Below are positions 36,508-45,307 of a stretch of DNA of 64,000 nucleotides, piece after piece. The DNA comes from Sphingomonas aliaeris. GTDB lineage: Bacteria; Pseudomonadota; Alphaproteobacteria; Sphingomonadales; Sphingomonadaceae. The translations under genes and the position numbers were made by a program. Where the stretch lies: assembly GCF_016743815.1 (NCBI RefSeq), contig NZ_CP061035.1:2358501-2422500 (forward strand). The letters are read 5' to 3'. Below the pieces are notes generated by a model. The model was not told where the DNA came from and did no database searches. It saw nothing but the letters and a program-made list of their open reading frames with translations. The number at the start of each line of letters is the position of its first letter. Positions within the stretch are counted from its first letter, which is position 1.

Positions 36508-38259
36508 ATGATGAACGCGGAACAGAGTGGAGCCGATATACTGGTCGAGGCACTGTGCGATCTCGGCGTGGAGATCGTGTTCGGTTATCCGGGCGGTGCC
36601 GTTCTGCCGATCTACGACGCGATTTTCCGCTCGGGCCGGATCAAGCACATCCTCGTCCGCCACGAACAGGCGGCGACTCATGCGGCGGAGGGCTATGCCC
36701 GGTCGACCGGAAAGCCCGGCGTCGTGCTCGTGACCTCGGGCCCCGGCGCGACCAACGCCGTTACCGGGATCACCGATGCGCTGATGGATCCGATTCCGAT
36801 GGTCGTCATCACCGGACAGGTCCCGACCGCCCTGATCGGCACGGACGCGTTCCAGGAAGCGGACACGGTCGGCATCACGCGCCACTGTTCGAAGCACAAT
36901 TATCTGGTGAAGGACCCGGCGAGCCTCGGCCCGGTGCTGCACGAGGCTTTCCATATCGCCACGTCCGGACGCCCCGGTCCTGTGGTCGTGGACATCCCGA
37001 AGGACGTTCAGGTCGCGACTGCGCGCTATACCAAGCCCGGCCCGATCAAGCACAAGACGTATCGCCCGCAGATCAAGGCCGATCCGAGCTTGATCGAACA
37101 GGCGGTGGACATGCTCGCGGCCGCCGAACGGCCGATCTTCTACACCGGCGGCGGGATCATCAATTCCGGCCCCGCAGCGTCGCAACTGTTGCGCGAGCTC
37201 GCCCGCATCACCGGCGCACCCGTCACCTCGACGTTGATGGGCCTTGGCGCCTATCCCGCCAGCGGCGACGCCTGGCTCGGCATGCTTGGCATGCACGGCA
37301 CGTACGAAGCCAATATGGCGATGAACAAGGCGGATCTGATCGTCTGTCTCGGCGCGCGGTTCGATGATCGCGTCACGGGCCGGCTCGACGCATTCAGCCC
37401 TTTGAGCCGCAAGATCCATATCGATATCGACCGGTCTAGCGTGAACAAGAACGTCCGCGTCGACCTTCCGATCATCGCCGATGTCGGTCACGCGCTCGAG
37501 GATATGGTACGCGTGTACAAGGCACGTCGCCATCCCAAGCCGGATCTCGCCGAATGGTGGTCGCGCATCAACGAATGGCGCGCGAAGGGCAGCCTCGACT
37601 TCACCGACACCAAGACAGAAATCATGCCGCAACGCGCGATCCGCGCGTTGTGGGAAGCCACGCACAAGCGCGCGCCGATCGTCAGCACGGAGGTGGGCCA
37701 GCATCAGATGTGGGCGGCCCAGCATTTCGGTTTCGAAGGGCCGAACAAGTGGCTGACCAGCGGCGGCCTCGGCACTATGGGCTATGGGCTGCCGGCTGCG
37801 ATCGGCGCACAATTGGGCAATCCCAATGCATTATGCATCGATGTTGCCGGCGAAGCTTCGATTCAGATGAACATCCAGGAACTGGCGACAGCAACGCAAT
37901 ATCGATTGCCGGTGAAGGTCTTCATCCTCAACAACCAATATATGGGGATGGTTCGCCAGTGGCAGGAGCTGACCTATTCCAGCAGATATTCAGAGAGTTA
38001 CAGCGATGCGCTGCCAGACTTCGTGAAGCTGGCAGAGGCCTATGGCTGGAAGGGCATCCGGATCGAAACGATGGACCAGCTCGAAGACGGTATCGCCGCC
38101 ATGCTCGCGCATGACGGACCCGTGATGGTCGACTGCATGGTCTCGCAATTGACGAACTGCTTCCCGATGATCCCGAGCGGAGCGGCGCATACCGACATGA
38201 TCCTCCAGGCGGAGGAAGTCTCCGGCGAGATGGACGACGAAGCGAAGGCGCTGGTCTGA
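36508..38259 (+). CDS. ilvB: Acetolactate synthase large subunit
   Basis: A 583-residue thiamine-diphosphate enzyme (E in VRHEQAATHAAEGYARSTGK, PGATNAVTGITDALMDPIPM, the ThDP-binding GDG-type loop CIDVAGEASIQMN with NN in ILNNQYMGMVRQWQ). It makes 2-acetolactate for valine and leucine and acetohydroxybutyrate for isoleucine. AAGGA precedes the ATG. In the GDG motif Asp-Val-Ala-Gly replaces the more usual Val-Asp-Gly-Asp, a noted but common kind of variation. Confidence 0.95.
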   Translation: MMNAEQSGADILVEALCDLGVEIVFGYPGGAVLPIYDAIFRSGRIKHILVRHEQAATHAAEGYARSTGKPGVVLVTSGPGATNAVTGITDALMDPIPMVVITGQVPTALIGTDAFQEADTVGITRHCSKHNYLVKDPASLGPVLHEAFHIATSGRPGPVVVDIPKDVQVATARYTKPGPIKHKTYRPQIKADPSLIEQAVDMLAAAERPIFYTGGGIINSGPAASQLLRELARITGAPVTSTLMGLGAYPASGDAWLGMLGMHGTYEANMAMNKADLIVCLGARFDDRVTGRLDAFSPLSRKIHIDIDRSSVNKNVRVDLPIIADVGHALEDMVRVYKARRHPKPDLAEWWSRINEWRAKGSLDFTDTKTEIMPQRAIRALWEATHKRAPIVSTEVGQHQMWAAQHFGFEGPNKWLTSGGLGTMGYGLPAAIGAQLGNPNALCIDVAGEASIQMNIQELATATQYRLPVKVFILNNQYMGMVRQWQELTYSSRYSESYSDALPDFVKLAEAYGWKGIRIETMDQLEDGIAAMLAHDGPVMVDCMVSQLTNCFPMIPSGAAHTDMILQAEEVSGEMDDEAKALV

Positions 38260-38277
38260 TGGGAAATTCGCAAAATC

Positions 38278-38380
38278 TCCCCTCCCGCTTGCGGGAGGGG
38301 GTCGGGGAGGGCCTGTTCGCACGGGCGGCCGCGTGTTTGGGGAACTGCCCTCCCTGGCCCCTCCCGCAAGCGGGAGGGGA
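38278..38380. repeat. Paired inverted REP-like element, CCCTCCC family
   Basis: CTCCCGCTTGCGGGAGGGGG at the left and GGCCCCTCCCGCAAGCGGGA at the right: each is a perfect hairpin, and the two are inverted relative to each other. It fills the 130-base gap between ilvB and ilvH, so transcripts of the operon carry both hairpins. Confidence 0.85.
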
Positions 38381-38389
38381 ATTTAAGTC

Positions 38390-38905
38390 ATGCACATAAA
38401 AACCGAAACAGCATCCCGCCACACGCTGGCGGTTATGGTCGACAACGAACCCGGCATCCTCGCCCGGATCGCCGGCCTGTTCACCGCGCGCGGCTATAAT
38501 ATCGAAAGCCTGACCGTGTCGGACGTCACGGCCGACCACGCGGTCAGCCGGATAACGATCGTCACCTCCGCCAGCGCCGAGACGATGGAGCAGATCCTTG
38601 CCCAGCTCGACCGGCTGATCCCCGTCCATTCCGTCACGGATCTGACCGCGCTCGGCCCGCATGTCGAACGCGAACTCGCGCTGGTGAAGGTCGCCGGCAC
38701 GGGCGATCACCGGATCGAAGCGCTACGCCTGGCCGACGTCTACCGCGCCCGCGTGGTGGATGCGACGACCACCAGCTTTGTCTTCGAGGTGACCGGCGGT
38801 CGCGAGAAGATCGATACGTTCATCACTTTGATGCGCGAGGTCGGACTGATCGAGGTCGCTCGCACCGGCATCGTCGCGATGGCGCGAGGCAAGAACGCCG
38901 CCTGA
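38390..38905 (+). CDS. ilvH: Acetolactate synthase small (regulatory) subunit
   Basis: A 171-residue subunit with an N-terminal ACT domain (HTLAVMVDNEPGILARIAGL, FTARGYNIESLTVSDV) and a C-terminal domain (HRIEALRLADVYRARVVDAT, EVTGGREKIDTFITLMREVG). It mediates valine feedback on IlvB. Symbols ilvH and ilvN are both used; the length fits ilvH. Confidence 0.94.
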   Translation: MHIKTETASRHTLAVMVDNEPGILARIAGLFTARGYNIESLTVSDVTADHAVSRITIVTSASAETMEQILAQLDRLIPVHSVTDLTALGPHVERELALVKVAGTGDHRIEALRLADVYRARVVDATTTSFVFEVTGGREKIDTFITLMREVGLIEVARTGIVAMARGKNAA

Positions 38906-38929
38906 TTGTACCTACGCTTACCATGTTTG

Positions 38930-40043
<1,114 letters not shown>

Positions 40044-40098
40044 CGTTGCACCTGCGGAACGGAACGGATCGTTTCGCATTCAGTACTTGAGCCAATCG

Positions 40099-40136
40099 GG
40101 GGATCGCACCACACCGGCGCGGTCCCCTTCTTTTTA
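40099..40136 (+). terminator. Rho-independent terminator after ilvC
   Basis: GGGGATCGC pairs with GCGGTCCCC (one G-T wobble) around an 11-base loop and is followed by TTCTTTTT. It lies 55 bases after the ilvC stop and just before yceI. Confidence 0.8.
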
Positions 40137-40147
40137 GGAACTTGCCG

Positions 40148-40785
40148 ATGCGCCTCCCGATCATCCTCCTGGCTGCCTCCGCCGCGATCGCCACCCCCTG
40201 ATCGCTCAGCAGGCGATGCAGGTGCCCGGGTCCAAAAGCACCGCCGGCATCACGGGCGGCACCTACACCGCCGACTCTAACCACACGCTCGTCAGCTGGA
40301 CTGTCGATCACCTTGGCTTCACGCCGTATTTCGGCCTGTTCGGCGACATTACCGGCACGCTGACGTTCGACCCGAAGAACCCGGCGGCGGCGAAGGTCGA
40401 CATGACCATTCCGGTGTCCAAGGTGACCACAGCCAGCGCCGGGCTGACCAGCCACATGCTCCGCGCGGGCAAGGACGGCGGCAAGCCCGATTTCTTCGGC
40501 CCCGCTCCTGCCGACGCGAAGTTCGTCTCCACCTCGGTGAAGCCGGGCGCGAAGGGTAAGGCAACGGTGATCGGTAACCTGACGCTGAACGGCGTGACGA
40601 AGCCGGTAACGCTCGACGTTACCTTTTACGGTGCGGGCAAGATGCCGGCGGCGATGGGCGGCAAGGAAAACCTTGGCTTCGAAGCGACCACGACGGTGCA
40701 GCGCAGCCAGTTCGGCGTAGCCGGGGCGCTGCCCTTCGTCTCCGACGCCGTGAAGCTGAAGATCGCCGCCGCGTTCCAGAAGTAA
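40148..40785 (+). CDS. YceI-family periplasmic protein, signal peptide frameshifted
   Basis: A lipocalin-like YceI protein: GGTYTADSNHTLVSWTVDHL, GFTPYFGLFGDITGTLTFDP, KPVTLDVTFYGAGKMPAAMG, GFEATTTVQRSQFGVAGALP. The family binds polyprenoid or other lipids in the periplasm. The frame as written opens at ATG 40216 without a signal peptide. Upstream, ATG 40148 reads MRLPIILLAASAAIATP and stops; one more C in the run 40194-40198 joins it as LIAQQAMQVPGSKSTAGITG, giving a complete 212-residue exported protein. The break is probably a sequence error. Confidence 0.88.
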
Positions 40786-40806
40786 GCGACGGGTCAGAAG
40801 TAACAA

Positions 40807-40842
40807 GGAGGGCGGCCTCGCGCAGTCGCGAGGCCGCCCTCC
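40807..40842. terminator. Strong bidirectional hairpin between convergent yceI and the BLUF gene
   Basis: A perfect 16-bp stem, GGAGGGCGGCCTCGCG and CGCGAGGCCGCCCTCC, with a 4-base loop (CAGT), lies between the ends of two convergent genes. It has no clear T-run but is the most stable hairpin near here, and its position fits a shared terminator. Confidence 0.7.
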
Positions 40843-40846
40843 TCGA

Positions 40847-41260
40847 TCAGGCCCGCGCGGCAATCAGCCCGAGAAACGTGCCGCGAACCGTATCCGACGC
40901 ATTACGCAGCAGCCGCTGCATCTTCGCGTCGAAGTCGTCCGCCGTGTCGTCGGCCCGGCGTTGCGCCATCGTCCAGGTTCCGAATTCCCGTTCCGTAATC
41001 GCGCGCTGGTGCAGCACGACGATCGCATGGTGCCGCGTGTCGCCCTTGATCCGGTCGAACGTCGTCGAGACGCTTTCCGCTGGTCCTTCAAGCACTTGCA
41101 GGAAACGTTTCCCATCACTCCACAACAGACCGCTAACGCCGTCCAACGCGTTGTTGTGCCGCGATTGCTCGACGATCTTGGGCAGGTCGATCTTCGCCCC
41201 GGAAGGATTGCTGGTGCTGACGTAAAGCAGTTGCGTCAGCGGCTGGGTCTGTGAAGTCAT
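40847..41260 (-). CDS. BLUF-domain blue-light sensor protein
   Basis: A 137-residue single-domain BLUF protein: the flavin-region Tyr in TQLLYVSTSNP, Asn in RHNNALDGVSGLLWSDGKRF and Gln in FLQVLEGPAESV. BLUF binds FAD and signals by hydrogen-bond rearrangement around the Tyr/Gln pair. No output domain is attached, so a partner is required; none is obvious nearby, though c-di-GMP proteins are present in the window. Confidence 0.88.
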   Translation of the reverse strand: MTSQTQPLTQLLYVSTSNPSGAKIDLPKIVEQSRHNNALDGVSGLLWSDGKRFLQVLEGPAESVSTTFDRIKGDTRHHAIVVLHQRAITEREFGTWTMAQRRADDTADDFDAKMQRLLRNASDTVRGTFLGLIAARA

Positions 41261-41381
41261 GGCGCCACTTAGCCTCTGCCACGCCGGTCTACATTGTCAT
41301 AGATCAATCTGCCCCTCCCCACGCGCCCTCGGTCACTCCGTACTGGACACGATACATCCGACCACGCTACGCACACCTCAC

Positions 41382-41429
41382 ATGACGTTCGGCCTTCGCC
41401 TCCCGCTACTTCGACTTACGCGCCCTTAG
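41382..41429 (+). CDS. leuL: Leucine leader peptide before leuA
   Basis: A 15-codon ORF, MTFGLRLPLLRLTRP, then TAG. Five of the 15 residues are leucine (codons CTT, CTC, CTA, CTT, CTT). It lies 98 bases upstream of leuA. Leucine-rich leader peptides control leu operons by ribosome stalling when charged tRNA-Leu is scarce. The stop codon lies inside one arm of the downstream inverted repeat. Too short for gene-finders; no strong ribosome binding site is seen, so translation is inferred. Confidence 0.72.
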   Translation: MTFGLRLPLLRLTRP

Positions 41430-41482
41430 GCGCGACCTTCGCCGTGCGCCGATACCGGCCCGCGAGCGACACCGCCTAAGGG
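41423..41482 (+). promoter_or_regulatory. Attenuator-like alternative hairpins between leuL and leuA
   Basis: CCCTTAGGCG (41423-41432) pairs perfectly with CGCCTAAGGG (41473-41482). A competing short stem, GGCGC (41429-41433) with GCGCC (41446-41450), uses some of the same bases. The two foldings are mutually exclusive, as in an attenuator, and the leucine leader ends within the first arm. No U-run follows, so if this attenuates it may act through Rho or by masking the leuA start. Confidence 0.6.
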
Positions 41483-41527
41483 ACCGACCCGCCCGACAAG
41501 CTGACCCGAAGTTCTGCGAGACACACG

Positions 41528-43186
41528 ATGCTGCGTGATCCTTCCGTTAAATACCGCCCCTTCCCCCAGATCGACCTGCCCGACCGACAATGGCCGTCAA
41601 GGACGATCACGCAGCCGCCCCGCTGGCTGTCCACCGATCTGCGCGACGGCAATCAGGCGCTGATCGATCCGATGGATGCCGAGAAGAAGACGCGTCTGTT
41701 CGATCTGCTCTGCAAGGTCGGATTGAAGGAGATCGAGGTCGGCTTCCCGAGCGCGGGCGCGACCGAATTCGACTTCATTTCCGGTCTCGTCCGAACAAGG
41801 CGCATCCCCGACGACGTGACGATACAGGTCCTTACGCAATCCCGCCGCGACCTGATCGAGAAGAGCTTCGAGAGCCTGAAAGGTGCCCCGCGCGCGATCG
41901 TCCATCTGTACAACGCCGTCAGCCCGGCGTGGCGCAAGATCGTCTTCGGCATGACGCGCGACGAGGTTCGCGGCATCGCGATCGAAGGCGCGAAGATTCT
42001 GCGCGACTGTGCTGCCGCGCAGTCGGATACCGACTGGACGTTCGAATATTCGCCCGAGACCTTCTCTACCGCCGAACTCGATTTTTCGGTCGATGTCTGC
42101 GCCGCGGTGATGGACGTTCTGCAACCGACGCCGGACAAGCCGATCATCTTCAATCTGCCCGCGACCGTCGAATGCGCGACGCCCAACATCTACGCGGACC
42201 AGATCGAATGGTTCGGGCGCAACATTCCAAATCGCGACAGCGTCGTGATTTCGCTCCACACCCACAATGATCGCGGCACCGGCGTCGCCGCGGCGGAACT
42301 GGGCATGATGGCGGGCGCGGACCGTGTCGAGGGCTGTTTACTGGGTAACGGCGAGCGGACCGGCAATTGCGATCTCGTCACAGTTGCGCTGAACATGTAC
42401 ACTCAAGGCGTTGATTCTAAACTTGATTTTTCCGATATCGATGAGATCGTCAATACGATCAACTATTGCACCAACATCCCGGTACACCCTCGGACGCCCT
42501 ATGCCGGCGATCTGGTCTTCACCGCCTTCTCCGGCAGTCATCAGGACGCGATCAAAAAGGGATTTTCGGCGCAGGCCGGCCGTAACGACGAGTTGTGGGA
42601 AGTCCCCTATCTGCCGATCGACCCCGCCGATCTCGGCCGCAGCTACGAAGCGGTCATCCGCGTCAACTCGCAATCGGGCAAAGGCGGCGTCGCCTGGGTA
42701 TTGGAACAGGACAAGGGCCTGAAGCTGCCCAAGCGCCTGCAGGCCGATTTCAGCCGCTACGTTCAGGCCTATGCCGACGAGACCAGCCGCGAACTGAACG
42801 CCGCCGACATCTGGCAGGTGTTCGAACGCACCTATCTCGCGCGCGACGCCGATCGCTTCGCGCTGGTCGACTATGAGGAAAGCGGCACCGCCGGACAGCG
42901 CCTGTTCGTCGGCCGGGTCTCGGTCGATGGACAGGAACGGTCGATCTCGGGCCGCGGCAACGGACTGATCTCCGGCGTCATCGCGGCCCTGGGCGACAGC
43001 ACCGGCCCGTTGCTCGACGTGGTGGATTACAGCGAACACGCGATCGGCCACGGCGCCGACGCGCAGGCCGCCGCCTATGTCGAATGCCGCACCGCGGAGG
43101 GCAAGACGGTCTTCGGCGTAGGCTTGGACACAGACATAGCCACCGCCAGCGTCCGCGCGGTCCTGAGCGCCGCAAACCGAGCTTGA
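41528..43186 (+). CDS. leuA: 2-Isopropylmalate synthase
   Basis: A 552-residue enzyme of the LeuA type-2 family (RTITQPPRWLSTDLRDGNQA, LIDPMDAEKKTRLFDLLCKV, metal ligands in LHTHNDRGTGVAAAEL, GNGERTGNCDLVTVALNMYT). The C-terminal part holds the LeuA dimer regulatory domain that senses leucine. It condenses acetyl-CoA with 2-oxoisovalerate, the first committed step to leucine. Preceded by a leucine leader peptide. Confidence 0.95.
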   Translation: MLRDPSVKYRPFPQIDLPDRQWPSRTITQPPRWLSTDLRDGNQALIDPMDAEKKTRLFDLLCKVGLKEIEVGFPSAGATEFDFISGLVRTRRIPDDVTIQVLTQSRRDLIEKSFESLKGAPRAIVHLYNAVSPAWRKIVFGMTRDEVRGIAIEGAKILRDCAAAQSDTDWTFEYSPETFSTAELDFSVDVCAAVMDVLQPTPDKPIIFNLPATVECATPNIYADQIEWFGRNIPNRDSVVISLHTHNDRGTGVAAAELGMMAGADRVEGCLLGNGERTGNCDLVTVALNMYTQGVDSKLDFSDIDEIVNTINYCTNIPVHPRTPYAGDLVFTAFSGSHQDAIKKGFSAQAGRNDELWEVPYLPIDPADLGRSYEAVIRVNSQSGKGGVAWVLEQDKGLKLPKRLQADFSRYVQAYADETSRELNAADIWQVFERTYLARDADRFALVDYEESGTAGQRLFVGRVSVDGQERSISGRGNGLISGVIAALGDSTGPLLDVVDYSEHAIGHGADAQAAAYVECRTAEGKTVFGVGLDTDIATASVRAVLSAANRA

Positions 43187-43221
43187 GGTAATTTCCCAAC
43201 CCTAAACCCGACCTGCCACCA

Positions 43222-43317
43222 CCGTCATCCCCGCGCAGGCGGGGATCCATACAGGCTGACCTTTCGAACTAGCTCCGATCGTCGGAATATGGATTCCCGC
43301 CTTCGCGGGAATGACGG
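43222..43317. repeat. Paired inverted REP-like element, GTCATCCCCGC family
   Basis: CCGTCATCCCCGCGCAGGCG plus GGGATCCATA faces TATGGATTCCCGCCTTCGCG plus GGAATGACGG, about 96 bp, between convergent leuA and folB. The same family is at 38930-39005. Confidence 0.85.
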
Positions 43318-43320
43318 GTC

Positions 43321-43677
43321 TTATGGTTCGCTTACCCGTACGATTTCACATCCGATCCGAGCATCAGGATACACGTCCGTCTTCATCGTCCGAACCTTTA
43401 CCCGCCGCACCCGCGCATCCGCCAGGCAGAGCCCCGCCACCGTCTCGCACAACGTCTCCTGCAAGGCGAAGCGCCGCTCGGCCGCAAGCGCGACGATCCG
43501 CTCGCGTACGAAATCATAATCCAGCACCTGCTCGATCGTATCGTCGCGCAGCGGCTCGGGATAATCGACGGTCATCTCGACAGACACGATCACGCGCTGC
43601 GGCTCGGCTTCGAAGTCGTGGATTCCCAGCCGGATCATCACCGCCAGCCTGTCGAGGATCGTGGTGAATTCAGGCAC
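43321..43677 (-). CDS. folB: Dihydroneopterin aldolase
   Basis: A 118-residue FolB (LDRLAVMIRLGIHDFEAEPQ, RVIVSVEMTVDYPEPLRDDT, LDYDFVRERIVALAAERRFA, LQETLCETVAGLCL). It cleaves dihydroneopterin in folate synthesis. It overlaps the SDR gene by eight bases in a folE-SDR-folB group on the minus strand. Confidence 0.88.
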   Translation of the reverse strand: MPEFTTILDRLAVMIRLGIHDFEAEPQRVIVSVEMTVDYPEPLRDDTIEQVLDYDFVRERIVALAAERRFALQETLCETVAGLCLADARVRRVKVRTMKTDVYPDARIGCEIVRVSEP

Positions 43678-44422
43678 GGTCGCGCTCGAACATCACGTCC
43701 CGGTCGCGGGGCATTAGGCGCTGTCCGCCATCGACATATACGATCTGCCCATGCAACCCGCGCGCGCCGAGCAGGAAAGCGACGGCGCCCGCCACGTCCT
43801 GCGGATCGACCGGACGCCGCAACACATTCTCGGACGCGACTGCACGGAATTCCTCGTCGCTCTGGTCGCCGCTCGGCAGCGTGATGCCCGGCGCGACCGC
43901 ATTGACGCGGATGCGCGGCCCCAGCGCCTGCGACAGCATCCCCGTCGCCCCCGCCAGCGCGACCTTGCCGCCGGTGTAGGAAAAGAAATCCGGGTTCAAA
44001 TTCGCCACTTTCTGGTCGAGCAGATTGACGACGGCCCCGTCCCCCAGATCCGCCTGCCGCGCCAAGGCGGAGGCGAGCAGGACGGGCGCCGAATGGCCGA
44101 TCGCGTACAGCTTCGCGAGCAGGTTGGGATCGAGATCGGGCGGGGCATCATAGTCGAACGCGGAAGCGCTGTTGACGATCCCGGCAATCGGCATTCCCGC
44201 AACGCCACGTGCGCGATCGAACAGGTCGGGTATCGCGTGTGCATCCGCCAGATCGCCCTGCACCACCCCCGCCGCGCCGATCTCCTCCGCCAGCGCATTC
44301 GCTTCGCGCTTGGACGAACCGTAATGCAGCACGACACGCGCACCATTCGCCGCCAGCCGCCGTGCGATGATCGCGCCCAGCCGCTTCGCCCCGCCCGTGA
44401 CGAGCACCGCCTGCCCCTTCAC
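43670..44422 (-). CDS. Short-chain dehydrogenase, probable pteridine reductase (FolM-like)
   Basis: A 250-residue SDR: the nucleotide site AVLVTGGAKRLGAIIARRLA, NSASAF (Asn), the catalytic Tyr/Lys in FFSYTGGKVALAGATGML and VNAVAPGITLP. Position between folE and folB, plus FolM-like features, suggests a dihydromonapterin or dihydropterin reductase. Substrate is inferred from context. Confidence 0.8.
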   Translation of the reverse strand: MKGQAVLVTGGAKRLGAIIARRLAANGARVVLHYGSSKREANALAEEIGAAGVVQGDLADAHAIPDLFDRARGVAGMPIAGIVNSASAFDYDAPPDLDPNLLAKLYAIGHSAPVLLASALARQADLGDGAVVNLLDQKVANLNPDFFSYTGGKVALAGATGMLSQALGPRIRVNAVAPGITLPSGDQSDEEFRAVASENVLRRPVDPQDVAGAVAFLLGARGLHGQIVYVDGGQRLMPRDRDVMFERDRA

Positions 44423-44452
44423 GCGACCAGCCCTCTCACGCGGACACGCACG

Positions 44453-45073
44453 TCACGAATGCATCAGCGCAAGCACTTCCTTTCGGGCGCGCTCGTCCTC
44501 GCGGAATACGCCCATCATCCGGCTCGTTACCATGCCGACGCCGGGCGTCCGCACGCCACGTGCCGTCATGCAGGCGTGGCTCGCCTCGATCACCACCGCC
44601 ACGCCGTGCGGCTTCAGCCCTTCCCAGATACAGTCGGCGACCTCCGCCGTCAGCCGTTCCTGCACCTGCAATCGCCGTGCGAAGGCGTTCAGCACGCGCG
44701 CCAGCTTGGATATGCCGACGACATGATTACGCGGCAGATAGGCAATATGCGCCTTGCCGATGATCGGCGCCATGTGATGCTCGCAATGCGACTGGAACGG
44801 AATATCGCGCAGCAGCACGAGTTCGTCATACCCGCCCACTTCCTCGAACACGCGCGACAGGTGATGCGACGGATCGTCGTCATAACCGCTGCAATACTCC
44901 TTCCACGCCCGCGCGACGCGGGCCGGCGTATCGACCAGCCCCTCGCGCTCGGGATCGTCCCCGGACCAGCGGATCAGCGTCCGGATTGCATCCTGAACCT
45001 CCTGCGGAACGGGAATTTTTTTCGGATCGCGGACAATATCGCCGTCTTCCGGATCCGGTCCCAGGTCGGTCAT
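44453..45073 (-). CDS. folE: GTP cyclohydrolase I
   Basis: A 206-residue FolE: zinc ligands in FQSHCEHHMAPIIGKAHIAY, YLPRNHVVGISKLARVLNAF, RRLQVQERLTAEVADCIWEG and SHACMTARGV. It makes dihydroneopterin triphosphate, the first step of folate synthesis. It is the first gene of a folE-SDR-folB group and is divergent from the TonB receptor across a 234-base gap in which I see no further feature. Confidence 0.95.
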   Translation of the reverse strand: MTDLGPDPEDGDIVRDPKKIPVPQEVQDAIRTLIRWSGDDPEREGLVDTPARVARAWKEYCSGYDDDPSHHLSRVFEEVGGYDELVLLRDIPFQSHCEHHMAPIIGKAHIAYLPRNHVVGISKLARVLNAFARRLQVQERLTAEVADCIWEGLKPHGVAVVIEASHACMTARGVRTPGVGMVTSRMMGVFREDERARKEVLALMHS

Positions 45074-45307
45074 CGATGAGTCCTTGAACGAAGAAATGCC
45101 ACGCGACGCTACGGCAACCGTGTTTCGGTGGATTTGATGAATGTCGCGGCACCTGTCTCATTTGGACAACCGCGGTGCAAGCCCGCAGTTTTGCGCCATA
45201 TTAGGCCATTGACGGCGCTTTCTGGCGAGCGCTACGTCTCGTCAGGTCGATAGACCAACTCGCAAGACGACCAAAGATCGTCGGCGAAGACAGGAGAGGG
45301 AAAACCT

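Noticed and set aside
36448..37812. A 454-residue open frame opposite ilvB
   Set aside because: Antisense to a well conserved acetolactate synthase; no recognisable domain.
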